Source of the DNA: CAYXSX01 sp964467925
GTDB taxonomy: Bacteria > Pseudomonadota > Alphaproteobacteria > Micavibrionales > Micavibrionaceae
Assembly (NCBI GenBank): GCA_964467925.1
Contig: CAYXSX010000008.1
Span: forward strand, 5,353-69,352
Direction: 5' to 3'
DNA length: 64,000 nt
Shown: positions 17,601 through 24,481 of the stretch, piece by piece
Layout: each line of letters starts with the position of its first letter
Numbering within the stretch: the first letter of the stretch is position 1
The notes under the pieces: generated by a model
What the model saw: only the letters and a program-made list of their open reading frames with translations
Databases searched by the model: none
Told to the model about the DNA's origin: nothing
Translations under genes and position numbers: made by a program

Positions 17601-18434
17601 TTAACTGTACCCATGACTTTCAATCAATCCTGTTACGGCTTAAGAGGCAAAGAAGAAATTACAAATGATTATCTCTATTTTGCTCTAAAACTTGCTATTG
17701 AGCAGCTTAAAGATAATTCATACGGAGCCATTTTTGGTGCGATTACAATCAAGACATTTGATTTAATCAAAATCCCTATTCCTCCCATGGACGTGCAGAA
17801 AAAAATCATTTCGGAGGTTGAAAAAATTGAAAAGGAAGAATCAAAAGCCGAAAATCAGATTGAAAGCTTGAAAACGTCTATTGAAGACAAGCTAAATGTC
17901 TTGCACAAAAAAGCCGATCAATCAGCCCGGCTTGGCGATGATGATTTATTCCACGTATCCATCGGGCAGCGGGTTCTTAAAAGCCAGTTGATTCCGGATG
18001 GTAAATATCCTGTTTACAGCGCCAATGTTTTTGAAGCCTTTGGTCGCACCAATGACTTACTCATGACAGATTTTGACACTATGTCCGTGACATGGGGAAT
18101 TGATGGAGATTGGATGGTCAATACTATTCCCGAAAATACGCCATTTTATCCTACCGATCACTGCGGCGTTTTAAGGGTAAGGCAGCCTGATGTTGTTCAT
18201 GAAAGATATCTGGCCTATGCCCTTTTGATGGAAGGCAAACGAATAGGATTTTCAAGATCGAAAAGGGCCTCCTCAGACAGAATTAAAGGAATTAAAATCC
18301 CCTTGCCGTCTTATAAAGAACAAACGCAAATTATTGCCGAGATTGAGAAAGCCGAGGCGCAGATTGCTGATTTACAGGAAAAACTCGCAAAAATTCCAGC
18401 GACCAAAGACGCCGCATTGAAAAAATATCTCTAA
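14673..18434 (+). CDS. Single-chain restriction-modification enzyme (nuclease-methyltransferase-two TRDs)
   Basis: 1253 residues. The N-terminal PD-(D/E)xK nuclease has GKLDILVTRD (D105) and LMIECKTSG (E120, K122). The N6-adenine methyltransferase has DYAAGSGHF (motif I, near residue 454) and SNPPYS (motif IV, near 572). From about residue 890 two HsdS-like target-recognition domains follow, separated and ended by coiled coils (KIISEVEKIEKEESKAENQIE and QTQIIAEIEKAEAQIADLQEK). No helicase translocase motifs are seen, so it resembles type IIG/type I-derived enzymes rather than HsdR systems. Motifs are intact and no separate methylase or S gene exists. There is no clear ribosome-binding site at the ATG, so the exact start is uncertain. 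Confidence 0.9.
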   Translation: MVKNSNIITLLKALGFAINDGSVEAWVKAYPNHSNYKIKVDIQAEKIDYGKKIRVQDKTTCNFKAEENFVVLECVNRLLGKGYKPENIILEQKWPTGHGTSGKLDILVTRDNGNAHLMIECKTSGVEFDKAFKRIQKDGGQLFTYFQQDKNADILMLYASNCDSKGKLHYQNEIVKIEDGYRQTSNVSDLHDRWNKLTKNNGVFDEWVKPYDFESKALTPKSLSEISQKDSSFIFNQFLEILRHNVVSDKPNAFNKIFTLFLCKIYDEWHTKDDEELAFQWFYTGYTYEGVSYPQDDDVRFQKRLTDLYKKGMKAFLDKDVTDISDAEFEKKYGNLGQEIRKQLLDELVEIRLKKNNEFAFKEVYDDESFEDNAKVVKEVVELLQGYKIRYTKKQQYLSDFFEMLLTTGLKQESGQFFTPVPIAQFIIKSLPLDVIVKNKLEKGEKGNYLPTIIDYAAGSGHFITEGMHEIQNILNDIDPNAYIADTAKKIKTWKTDHFDWAYDYVYGIEKDYRLVKVGKVGCYLHGDGLAQIIHSDGLADFDKTSDYKGLLQKTDKDNHQENRQFDIVISNPPYSVSAFKNNASKYYGDKDFELYNALTDQSSEIECLFIERTKQLLREGGLAGIILPSSILSNTGIYTKAREIIFKYFEIVGIAELGNNTFMATGTNTVTLFLRRRDNYAYNNTLSNVQKSFDAQKDVTINHVQAPLHKYVEHVWDGLSLEDYWTLLAKSPNKAVQSHELFKDYKKKIKAKDEEAFLDILLAREAEKVSYFILAWGQQVVVVKSGEKKEEKEFLGYEFSNRRGNEGIHPIQRGKTIDECTKLFDPARFDNPEKASTYLYKAFTGDFKTEIDESLKGNISRHDLIDMMTFDRDLFDKTISLAAKKKVKIESKWPLAKLLEVAEIISGGTPDTKNPDYWDGDIPWLSIEDFNSGARYVHKSTKKITKKGLEKSSTKYLNKGDIIISARGTVGAMGQLTVPMTFNQSCYGLRGKEEITNDYLYFALKLAIEQLKDNSYGAIFGAITIKTFDLIKIPIPPMDVQKKIISEVEKIEKEESKAENQIESLKTSIEDKLNVLHKKADQSARLGDDDLFHVSIGQRVLKSQLIPDGKYPVYSANVFEAFGRTNDLLMTDFDTMSVTWGIDGDWMVNTIPENTPFYPTDHCGVLRVRQPDVVHERYLAYALLMEGKRIGFSRSKRASSDRIKGIKIPLPSYKEQTQIIAEIEKAEAQIADLQEKLAKIPATKDAALKKYL

Positions 18435-18679
18435 GCCGCCTCGCTTATAGCATTCAACTTATTTAAAGGTAGCCGACAATAAGCTATAGGATTAGCTATA
18501 ATAATACATCAAAATTTTCTGGCTACCTTATACTCACTAATAGACCTCCCCCTGTTTTTCCTCCCCCCACTTCGGGAAAGTCGTTTTATATATAAAAACA
18601 ACTGTCTTATCGGTTTACAAAAAAGCAGTTTTTAGTGTAGAACATGGGCAATCGAAGTGAATTTGAGAGCCACATATCC

Positions 18680-18702
18680 GGACAATTTGTCACCTATATG
18701 TC
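18680..18702 (+). repeat. Right integrase/Xis arm-type repeat
   Basis: A 23-bp direct copy of 7836-7858 with two mismatches, followed by another TGTCAC. It lies about 60 bp inside the right 40-bp repeat, mirroring the left copy's place about 76 bp inside the left repeat. Confidence 0.6.
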
Positions 18703-18713
18703 ACTTTCTTAAT

Positions 18714-18743
18714 TTGACGAAGATTATCAATTTCTTTTAAGTT
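18714..18743 (+). promoter_or_regulatory. Island-borne promoter for tRNA-Trp
   Basis: TTGACG at 18714-18719 followed at 17-18 bp by TTAAGT/TAAGTT (18737-18743) puts a start near 18749, 13 bases before the tRNA. Because integration separated the tRNA from its own upstream region, this or another island sequence must drive it. The -35 is good and the -10 is weak; TATTAT at 18749-18754 is an alternative. Confidence 0.45.
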
Positions 18744-18761
18744 ATTGATATTATTTGATAA

Positions 18762-18837
18762 AGGGGTATAGCTCAGCTGGTAGAGCGACGGTCTCCAAAA
18801 CCGTAGGTCGCGGGTTCAAGTCCTGCTGCCCCTGCCA
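18762..18837 (+). tRNA. trnW: tRNA-Trp (anticodon CCA), reconstituted at attR
   Basis: 76 bases with complete cloverleaf: acceptor AGGGGTA/TGCCCCT, D arm GCTC/GAGC, anticodon stem ACGGT/ACCGT with loop CTCCAAA (anticodon CCA), T arm GCGGG/CCTGC with TTCAAGT loop, discriminator G and encoded CCA. Its first 40 bases are duplicated at 7721-7760. Bases 18802-18837 are the original chromosomal 3' half. Confidence 0.97.
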
Positions 18838-18923
18838 CTTTCAGAATCCCGCTCGTCATTCACCAGTGCTCTTTATAAGGCCAAATTAATCCGCCTGAGC
18901 ACTTGCTCGCTCTTTATATATCT

Positions 18924-19070
18924 TTAATGCAGCCACGCCCAAAACAGGGGAATCCAGATCAGCGAGGTGGTAAGCGTGCCCTTGACCGTCTGATAAGCGA
19001 TCCACGCCCAGAACAGATTTTTAGCCGGTTTTTTAAATTTGAGCGCCTTAAGGTTCATCATTTTCATCAT
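18924..19070 (-). CDS. Small membrane protein, 48 residues, FNR-linked
   Basis: Reading the minus strand from the ATG at 19068-19070 gives a basic N-terminus (KALKFKKPAKN) followed by a Trp-rich segment (LFWAWIAYQTVKG) and a second hydrophobic stretch (SLIWIPLFWAWLH) ending at the TAA 18924-18926. One or two membrane helices are likely. No ribosome-binding site is seen; an FNR-like site and -10 hexamer place the predicted start of transcription at about 19071, next to the first ATG, so the message may be leaderless or use Met4/Met5. Function unknown. Confidence 0.6.
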   Translation of the reverse strand: MMKMMNLKALKFKKPAKNLFWAWIAYQTVKGTLTTSLIWIPLFWAWLH

Positions 19071-19077
19071 GTCTGAA

Positions 19078-19119
19078 TATGTAGCCGCCTTCAGAGCGAA
19101 CGTAATTGATGAAAGTCAA
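19078..19119 (-). promoter_or_regulatory. FNR-type site and -10 for the 48-residue gene
   Basis: TTGAT-GAAA-GTCAA at 19106-19119 is one mismatch from a perfect TTGAC-N4-GTCAA palindrome. On the minus strand a TACATA hexamer begins 29.5 bp from the site centre, giving a transcription start near 19071 with the site centred at about -41.5. The site could also influence the divergent gene at 19154. Confidence 0.65.
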
Positions 19120-19153
19120 TTTCAAGCTCTTTTAAAGCAAGCATACTGTGTTA

Positions 19154-19525
19154 ATGGATAATAGCGATCTGTTTCAAAAATATCTGGAAGTCTGCAATGA
19201 GGCGCTAGACGCTAACAGAGAGCGCTTCCCGTTCAAGCAGATTCTGGGCGCGGCGCGCGAGCACGCAACCACAGCCAGCAAGGTGGAGGTCTGCATCGTC
19301 GAGAACCTGCCTAGGGCGTCTTTCGTCATCGGTATCGAGAAAGATAAAATCACCGGAGAGCCCAAAGAATCATGTGAAGAGGTTTGCGAAGGCTGCCGCT
19401 GTAACAAACAATGGCATGTGGCGCGCAGTTATCTTGAGGCGGTGGTTAAAAATCCGCAGGCCTACATAGATAACCCGGCGCGGATAGACTGGGAATGGCT
19501 ATATAATACAGAAACCCAAGAATAA
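19154..19525 (+). CDS. Unknown cysteine-containing protein, 123 residues
   Basis: Not recognised. The ATG at 19154 (MDNSDLFQKYLEV) is chosen over an in-frame GTG at 19148; neither has a good ribosome-binding site. The middle carries SCEEVCEGCRCNKQW (four cysteines), which could bind a metal or iron-sulfur cluster, followed by HVARSYLEAVVKNPQAYIDNP. It lies downstream of an FNR-like site and convergent with the FNR-type regulator gene, so a role in the oxygen response is plausible. Confidence 0.65.
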   Translation: MDNSDLFQKYLEVCNEALDANRERFPFKQILGAAREHATTASKVEVCIVENLPRASFVIGIEKDKITGEPKESCEEVCEGCRCNKQWHVARSYLEAVVKNPQAYIDNPARIDWEWLYNTETQE

Positions 19526-19534
19526 GGTTTGTTG

Positions 19535-20263
19535 CTATCCTTCCTTTAAATCGTTGCAGGGAAATTCGGATGAACACGCCGAGCAGGAAAAATCCGAAAG
19601 CTGTTCCAAATTATCTACATTAATCGTCGAGCCGGAAATCCTGATCCCGGTTGCATCGCGCAGTTTTGCCAGCGCGCGGGAAAACGTCTCCGGTTGCATG
19701 CCGAGGCGCGAGGCGACCACCGTTTTATCGTAAGGAAGATGAATGCTGATCGGGCCTTGCGCGTTCTGATCCGTGAGCCGCAAAAGAAAACATCCGATAC
19801 GCTGCGGCGCGTTTTGTAATGTGCGGTGCTCCAGCTCCTGATCCTGCTGGCGGCGGTAATTGGCCATGGAAGAAAGCATTTTCAAGGCGAATTTCGAATT
19901 ACTTTCAATCTCCGCCTTGAGCAACCCTAGCGGCATGGAAATATATTCCAGAGGTTCTATCGCCTCGGCGCTGCAGGAATAAATATCATCCTCGAAAATA
20001 CTGGTCTCGCCGAACATATGACCGGCGGTCAACGTATCCACCACAGCCTGCGTTCCGTCCAGCGTCTCACGGTAAAGCTTGACCCAGCCTTGCAGAATAA
20101 TAAAAAACCGTGTTGCGGGGTCGTGAGTTAAAAAGAGAATCTTGCCCTTATCCACTTTTTGAATGCGCGAATCCGAGGCGAGCTTGTCGATAAAACCGTC
20201 CCCGCAAACCCGGAACAGGGATTTGCGCTTCAGCCTTTCTGAAATTTTATCGGCTTCATTCAT
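19535..20263 (-). CDS. Crp/FNR-family regulator with C-terminal CX2CX5C
   Basis: 242 residues from the ATG at 20261-20263; a TTG 39 bases upstream is in frame but lies within the FNR-like site. The cyclic-nucleotide-like sensor domain spans about residues 15-130, the long dimer helix about 120-150, and the HTH is DKTVVASRLGMQPETFSRALAKLRDA (179-204 in part). The N-terminal cysteine triad of E. coli FNR is absent. Instead C227, C230 and C236 lie at the C-terminus, and residue 141 is Asp. This recalls Bacillus subtilis FNR (three C-terminal cysteines plus Asp141 as iron-sulfur ligands). It probably controls the cbb3 operon and the other FNR-like sites nearby, and itself through the site 26 bp upstream. 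Confidence 0.85.
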   Translation of the reverse strand: MNEADKISERLKRKSLFRVCGDGFIDKLASDSRIQKVDKGKILFLTHDPATRFFIILQGWVKLYRETLDGTQAVVDTLTAGHMFGETSIFEDDIYSCSAEAIEPLEYISMPLGLLKAEIESNSKFALKMLSSMANYRRQQDQELEHRTLQNAPQRIGCFLLRLTDQNAQGPISIHLPYDKTVVASRLGMQPETFSRALAKLRDATGIRISGSTINVDNLEQLSDFSCSACSSEFPCNDLKEG

Positions 20264-20288
20264 AACGGTTTTGTTTTGTAACCCCAAA

Positions 20289-20330
20289 TTGACATTAGTC
20301 AAGGTGTATACACACCAGTCTTACGATAAT
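20289..20330 (+). promoter_or_regulatory. FNR-type site and -10 upstream of the cbb3 region
   Basis: TTGAC-ATTA-GTCAA at 20289-20302 is a perfect palindrome. On the plus strand GATAAT at 20325-20330 begins 29.5 bp from its centre, predicting a start near 20337 with the site at -41.5, as expected for activation of the 20367 gene and the cco operon. On the minus strand the site ends 26 bp before the regulator's ATG, suited to autorepression. Confidence 0.75.
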
Positions 20331-20366
20331 AACGGGTAAGTATATTAAAACCAGCTAAACACATAA

Positions 20367-21089
20367 ATGATGCCCATAGAATTTTTATCCTCGCTCAGCG
20401 GCTGTTTGCACGGGATTACCGTTTCGCACGGACTCCCCTTAAGCATGTTTTTCGCCGGGCTGGTGGGCGGACTGGGCCATTGTTCTTTCATGTGCGGGCC
20501 GTTTGTCCTGTCCCAAACGGACAGTCTGACAAGAATGCGCGATTCCCTTTTAATCCCCTATCATGCGGGTCGCATCACCACGTATGCACTTATGGCCGCG
20601 TTTTTATCGGGCGTCCTGAACATCGCCTTTTTGTTTCTACCCATAAGGGGATTCGTTATTGCGCCCATGCTGATACTGGCGGGGATAATCTTTCTGATCA
20701 GCGCCTTTCCGGTCGCAGCCCGCATCTTCCCCTGGGCCGCACGCATCAAGGTCGGGGTTCCCTACCGCATCCTGTCCGGCGCGGTCACAAAAATTTCCGG
20801 GCGTAAAAGCGCGCTTAAACAATATTCCCTCGGACTGCTGCTCGGCTTTATGCCCTGCGGCCTCGTCTTGTCTGCTTTGCTCGCCGCCTCCACAGCGCCC
20901 AGCTCTTTTCAGGCCGGGCTCGCTATGGCGGCCTTCGGCGCGGGAACGATGCCGGCGCTGATCGCCACCGCGCTGGGAGGGCGAGCGCTGCAAGCAAAAT
21001 ACCCGCGGGCAATGAAAAGGGTAACGCAAGGAATGATGGTCTGGAGCGGCCTCTGGCTCTTCGCTCTGGCCGGAATGGTTTTAATATAA
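20367..21089 (+). CDS. TauE/SafE-like membrane protein linked to cbb3 oxidase (copper/cytochrome biogenesis type)
   Basis: 240 residues, about six membrane helices. Two conserved cysteine-bearing turns, GGLGHCSFMCGPFVLSQ and LLGFMPCGLVLSALLAA, are typical of the membrane proteins that accompany cco genes and the DsbD-like cytochrome biogenesis superfamily. A role in copper or thiol handling for assembly of the cbb3 oxidase is inferred from family and position. It is the first gene after the FNR-type promoter and lies 15 bp upstream of ccoN, so it leads the operon. Confidence 0.8.
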   Translation: MMPIEFLSSLSGCLHGITVSHGLPLSMFFAGLVGGLGHCSFMCGPFVLSQTDSLTRMRDSLLIPYHAGRITTYALMAAFLSGVLNIAFLFLPIRGFVIAPMLILAGIIFLISAFPVAARIFPWAARIKVGVPYRILSGAVTKISGRKSALKQYSLGLLLGFMPCGLVLSALLAASTAPSSFQAGLAMAAFGAGTMPALIATALGGRALQAKYPRAMKRVTQGMMVWSGLWLFALAGMVLI

Positions 21090-21104
21090 AAAGGAAATCA
21101 ATAG

Positions 21105-22595
21105 ATGAACGCGCTAATTGCAACCGATAAACTCGAGTATAATTACGACATCATAAGGCTCTTTACCCTCGCCACCTGTTTCTGGGGCGTGGTGGGTATG
21201 CTGGTCGGCGTTGTGATCGCCCTGCAAATGGCGTTCCCCGACCTTAACTTAGAGCCGTATCTTACCTTCGGTCGGTTGCGCCCGCTGCACACCTCGGCGG
21301 TGATTTTCGCCTTTGGCGGCAACGCGCTTTTCGCCACCAGCTATTACGTGGTGCAGCGCACCTGCCGCGTCCGGCTGTGGGGCGATAAATGGGCGAATTT
21401 CACCTTCTGGGGCTATCAGCTTTTTATCGCCATGGCAGGGCTGGGCTACGTTCTGGGCGTTACGCAAGCCAAGGAATACGCCGAGCCGGAATGGTATGCT
21501 GATATCTGGCTAACCATTGTATGGGTTTCCTACCTGCTCGTTTACATGATGACCGTCATCAAACGTAAAGAGCCTCATTTATACGTCGCCAACTGGTTCT
21601 TCCTCGCGTTCATTATCACGGTCGCGGTTCTGCACCTTGGCAACAACCTCAGCCTGCCCGTAGATTTTCGTTTCGCCAAAAGCTACTCCGTCCCCGCAGG
21701 CGTACAAAGCGCAATGATCCAGTGGTGGTACGGCCATAATGCCGTCGGGTTTTTCCTGACCGCCGGGTTCCTCGGCATGATGTATTACTTCGTGCCCAAG
21801 CGGGCCGAACGCCCGGTTTATTCCTACCGTCTGTCCATAGTACACTTCTGGTCGCTGATTTTCATCTATATCTGGGCGGGGCCGCACCATTTGCACTACA
21901 CCGCTCTGCCCGACTGGGCCCAGACGCTGGGCATGACCTTTTCCATCATGCTCTGGATGCCGAGCTGGGGCGGCATGATCAACGGCATGATGACGCTCTC
22001 CGGCGCGTGGCACAAACTGCGCAAAGACCCGGTGCTCCAGTTTATGATCGTTTCTCTCGCCTTCTACGGGATGAGCACTTTCGAAGGGCCGCTTATGTCG
22101 ATCCGCGCCGTCAATTCCCTGTCCCACTATACGGACTGGACGATCGGTCACGTGCATTCCGGCGCACTGGGTTGGGTCGGGTTCATCACCTTCGGATGTC
22201 TCTATTACCTTGTTCCCAAACTCTGGAACCGCGAGGAAGTCTATTCCCTGAAACTCGTGCGCCTGCACCTGTGGGTGGCCACGCTGGGCATCGTGCTTTA
22301 CATCACCGCGATGTGGGTTTCCGGCATCATGCAGGGCCTGATGTGGCGCTCCTATAACGAGCTTGGTTTCCTGAACTACTCATTCGTGGAAACAGTCGCG
22401 GCCATGCATCCATACTATCTCATCCGCGCTCTGGGCGGCCTGCTTTACTTGAGCGGCGCGCTGATCATGTGCTACAACTTCTACCGCACGATCAAGGGTG
22501 ATGTCGCATCCGCCGAAGTCGATAAAGATGGTAATCCCAGAACTGCCGTAAACACAAAAGCCGGGCAGGCCTCGTCTGCCGTAGCGGCAGAATAA
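21105..22595 (+). CDS. ccoN: cbb3-type cytochrome c oxidase subunit I
   Basis: 496 residues, about 12 membrane helices; the catalytic subunit that reduces oxygen at a high-affinity heme b3-CuB centre. Ligand regions seen: LRPLHTSAVIFAFGGNALF (low-spin heme His), WWYGHNAVGFFLTAGFLG (CuB His), WAGPHHLHYTALPDWAQ (CuB HH pair) and TIGHVHSGALGWVGF (heme ligands). Length matches the family. AAGGAAATCAATAG precedes the start. Confidence 0.97.
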   Translation: MNALIATDKLEYNYDIIRLFTLATCFWGVVGMLVGVVIALQMAFPDLNLEPYLTFGRLRPLHTSAVIFAFGGNALFATSYYVVQRTCRVRLWGDKWANFTFWGYQLFIAMAGLGYVLGVTQAKEYAEPEWYADIWLTIVWVSYLLVYMMTVIKRKEPHLYVANWFFLAFIITVAVLHLGNNLSLPVDFRFAKSYSVPAGVQSAMIQWWYGHNAVGFFLTAGFLGMMYYFVPKRAERPVYSYRLSIVHFWSLIFIYIWAGPHHLHYTALPDWAQTLGMTFSIMLWMPSWGGMINGMMTLSGAWHKLRKDPVLQFMIVSLAFYGMSTFEGPLMSIRAVNSLSHYTDWTIGHVHSGALGWVGFITFGCLYYLVPKLWNREEVYSLKLVRLHLWVATLGIVLYITAMWVSGIMQGLMWRSYNELGFLNYSFVETVAAMHPYYLIRALGGLLYLSGALIMCYNFYRTIKGDVASAEVDKDGNPRTAVNTKAGQASSAVAAE

Positions 22596-22614
22596 TGCAA
22601 GGAGCCCGCAATAA

Positions 22615-23382
22615 ATGAACCCCTTAAAGAAACACGAATTCCTGGAAAAAAACTCGGTCGTTTTGCTGATCGCGATTATCATGACAGTGCTGATCGGCGG
22701 GATTATCGAGATCATTCCTCTTTTCCGCGCCGAAACGGTCATCGAACCTGTGGAAGGCGTGCGGCCCTATACCCCTCTCGAGCTTGCGGGCTATAACATT
22801 TACCTACGTGAGGGCTGTTATAATTGCCACTCGCAACAGATCCGCCCGTTACGTGACGAGGTCGCGCGCTACGGCCACTACTCCCTTGCCGCCGAAAGCA
22901 TGTACGACCACCCGTTCCAATGGGGTTCCAAACGCACCGGGCCTGATCTGGCGCGCGTGGGCAAAAAATATTCCGATGAATGGCATGTGGCGCATATGGT
23001 TGACCCGCGCTCCGTCGTGCCGGAATCGATCATGCCGAGCTACAGCTTCCTGATGCATAACGGCGCCAAACTCTATGATCTGGGCGATCACCTTAAGGCG
23101 CTTAAGGCCGTAGGCGTTCCCTATAGCATCGAGATGATTGAGAACGCTGCAAAGGATGCCGCAAAACAAGCGACGGGCGAACCCCGCGCCGATACGTCCG
23201 GGCTTACAGAAAGATACGGCGAGAAAGTCGCGGCCCGCGATTTCGACGGCCAGCCGGAGTTGATCTCCGAAATGGATGCGCTGATCGCCTATCTTCAGGT
23301 GCTCGGCACGATGGTGGATTTCCAGGCGGCGAAGGAAGTCGAAGATGAAATGAACGCCAAAAACACAGGGGTTGGTCAATGA
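22615..23382 (+). CDS. ccoO: cbb3-type cytochrome c oxidase subunit II (mono-heme)
   Basis: 255 residues. One N-terminal membrane anchor (SVVLLIAIIMTVLIGGIIEIIP, about 15-36) is followed by the periplasmic heme c site EGCYNCHSQQIRP. GPDLARVGKKYSDEWH and SIMPSYSFLM supply the distal Met region. It passes electrons from CcoP to CcoN. It overlaps ccoQ by 4 bases. Confidence 0.97.
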   Translation: MNPLKKHEFLEKNSVVLLIAIIMTVLIGGIIEIIPLFRAETVIEPVEGVRPYTPLELAGYNIYLREGCYNCHSQQIRPLRDEVARYGHYSLAAESMYDHPFQWGSKRTGPDLARVGKKYSDEWHVAHMVDPRSVVPESIMPSYSFLMHNGAKLYDLGDHLKALKAVGVPYSIEMIENAAKDAAKQATGEPRADTSGLTERYGEKVAARDFDGQPELISEMDALIAYLQVLGTMVDFQAAKEVEDEMNAKNTGVGQ

Positions 23383-23534
23383 AAGAAGCCTTTGCCGATC
23401 CCATGCTGGGCCTTGCGGGCCTGCTGATATTCGTCACGTTTTTCGCGGCGCTTTTGATATGGGTGCTGCGACCCGGAATGAAAGAGAAATTCAAGGAACA
23501 CGGAAATATACCGCTGGAGGATGACAAGTTATGA
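23379..23534 (+). CDS. ccoQ: cbb3-type oxidase subunit IV (CcoQ)
   Basis: 51 residues, below the usual ORF-calling size but clearly coding. One membrane helix (GLAGLLIFVTFFAALLIWVL, about 11-30) is followed by RPGMKEKFKEHGNIPLEDD. The start overlaps the ccoO stop (ATGA) and the stop overlaps the ccoP start. CcoQ stabilises CcoP in the complex. Confidence 0.93.
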   Translation: MKEAFADPMLGLAGLLIFVTFFAALLIWVLRPGMKEKFKEHGNIPLEDDKL

Positions 23535-24481
23535 ACGAAGAAGACAAAAAGAAAAATGAGATAGACGAGCTTTCCGGCGTTGAAACCACCGGCCATGAAT
23601 GGGACGGGCTGAAAGAGCTCAACAATCCCCTGCCGCGCTGGTGGGTATGGGTTTTCCTGATCACCTGCATCTGGTCTTTCTGGTATTTCATCGTCTATCC
23701 GTCATGGCCCATCCCCGGCGGTGCAACGAAAGGTACGGGCGGTTACACGCAGTTCAAGGAACTCGAAGCATCGCAGAATGAAATCGTAGAGAGGCAAAAA
23801 ACCTATCTCGAAAACTTCGAAAAATCTTCTTTCGAAGAAATCTTGAACGACCCAGCCCTTTACGCTTTCGCCATAGCCGGCGGTGCGGCGGCATTCAAGG
23901 AAAACTGCGCTCAGTGCCATGGTAGCGGCGGCGCAGGCGGCAAAGGCTTTCCCAATTTAAACGACGACGACTGGCTGTGGGGCGGCCGCATCGACGATAT
24001 CCACACCACGCTCAAACACGGCGTGCGGGTTCAGAACGATTACGATACCCGTATTTCCCAGATGCCCGCATTCGGCAAAGAGGGACTGCTCAAGCGCGAA
24101 GAAATCAATCAGGTCGTCGATTACGTAATGGTTCTGGGCGGCGGCGAAAACCTGCAGGCCCTGCCCGGCCATAAAATCTTTCAGGAAAACTGCGCCTCCT
24201 GCCACGGCGCAAGCGGCAAGGGCGACCGGAATGTCGGCGCACCCAACTTGACCGATTCCATTTGGCTTTACGGTGGCACGCGGGCCGACATATTCGAAAG
24301 CATCTATAACGCGCGCGCAGGCATGATGCCCGCGTGGAAAGACCGCCTCGACGAAAACACCATCCGCCAGCTTGTCATTTACGTGCACGAGCTTGGCGGC
24401 GGTGAAGCGCCCGCCCTGAAAAAGGCGACGGCAAAAGAAGCGCCCAAGGTGCAAGCAAAGGAAGCGGAGAATGACCAGTGA
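23531..24481 (+). CDS. ccoP: cbb3-type cytochrome c oxidase subunit III (di-heme)
   Basis: 316 residues. An N-terminal segment with NNPLPRWWVWVFLITCIW leads into one membrane helix. Two cytochrome c domains follow with CXXCH sites CAQCHGSGG (near residue 125) and CASCHGASG (near 222), each followed by a PNL and W(L/I)YGG-type pattern. The C-terminal tail is Lys/Ala rich. It receives electrons from cytochrome c and hands them to CcoO. It overlaps ccoG by 11 bases. Confidence 0.97.
   Translation: MNEEDKKKNEIDELSGVETTGHEWDGLKELNNPLPRWWVWVFLITCIWSFWYFIVYPSWPIPGGATKGTGGYTQFKELEASQNEIVERQKTYLENFEKSSFEEILNDPALYAFAIAGGAAAFKENCAQCHGSGGAGGKGFPNLNDDDWLWGGRIDDIHTTLKHGVRVQNDYDTRISQMPAFGKEGLLKREEINQVVDYVMVLGGGENLQALPGHKIFQENCASCHGASGKGDRNVGAPNLTDSIWLYGGTRADIFESIYNARAGMMPAWKDRLDENTIRQLVIYVHELGGGEAPALKKATAKEAPKVQAKEAENDQ

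Larger units (their letters stand above)
18435..18761. other. Right non-coding end of the island
   Basis: 327 bp without a credible gene. It holds a pyrimidine-rich stretch around 18545-18570, the right arm-type repeat (18680-18702), and a promoter-like sequence reading into the tRNA. No further gene or repeat was seen. Confidence 0.7.
7721..18801 (+). mobile_element. Integrated genomic island in tRNA-Trp (11,041-bp unit)
   Basis: The element is bounded by a perfect 40-bp direct repeat (7721-7760 and 18762-18801) and carries a P4-type tyrosine integrase beside the left end, an Xre repressor, an AlpA-like excisionase/regulator, primase and helicase genes with a DnaA-box-like site, an HNH nuclease and a single-chain restriction-modification enzyme. 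By eye it is more AT-rich than the flanking genes. No capsid, terminase, conjugation or relaxase gene is visible, so it looks like a satellite or plasmid-like integrative element that may need a helper. The repeat is the 5' half of the tRNA, not the more usual 3' end. Confidence 0.9.

Noticed and set aside
18714..18730. A further FNR site near the tRNA (TTGAC...TATCAA)
   Set aside because: The half-sites are six bases apart rather than four, so it does not match the other sites.
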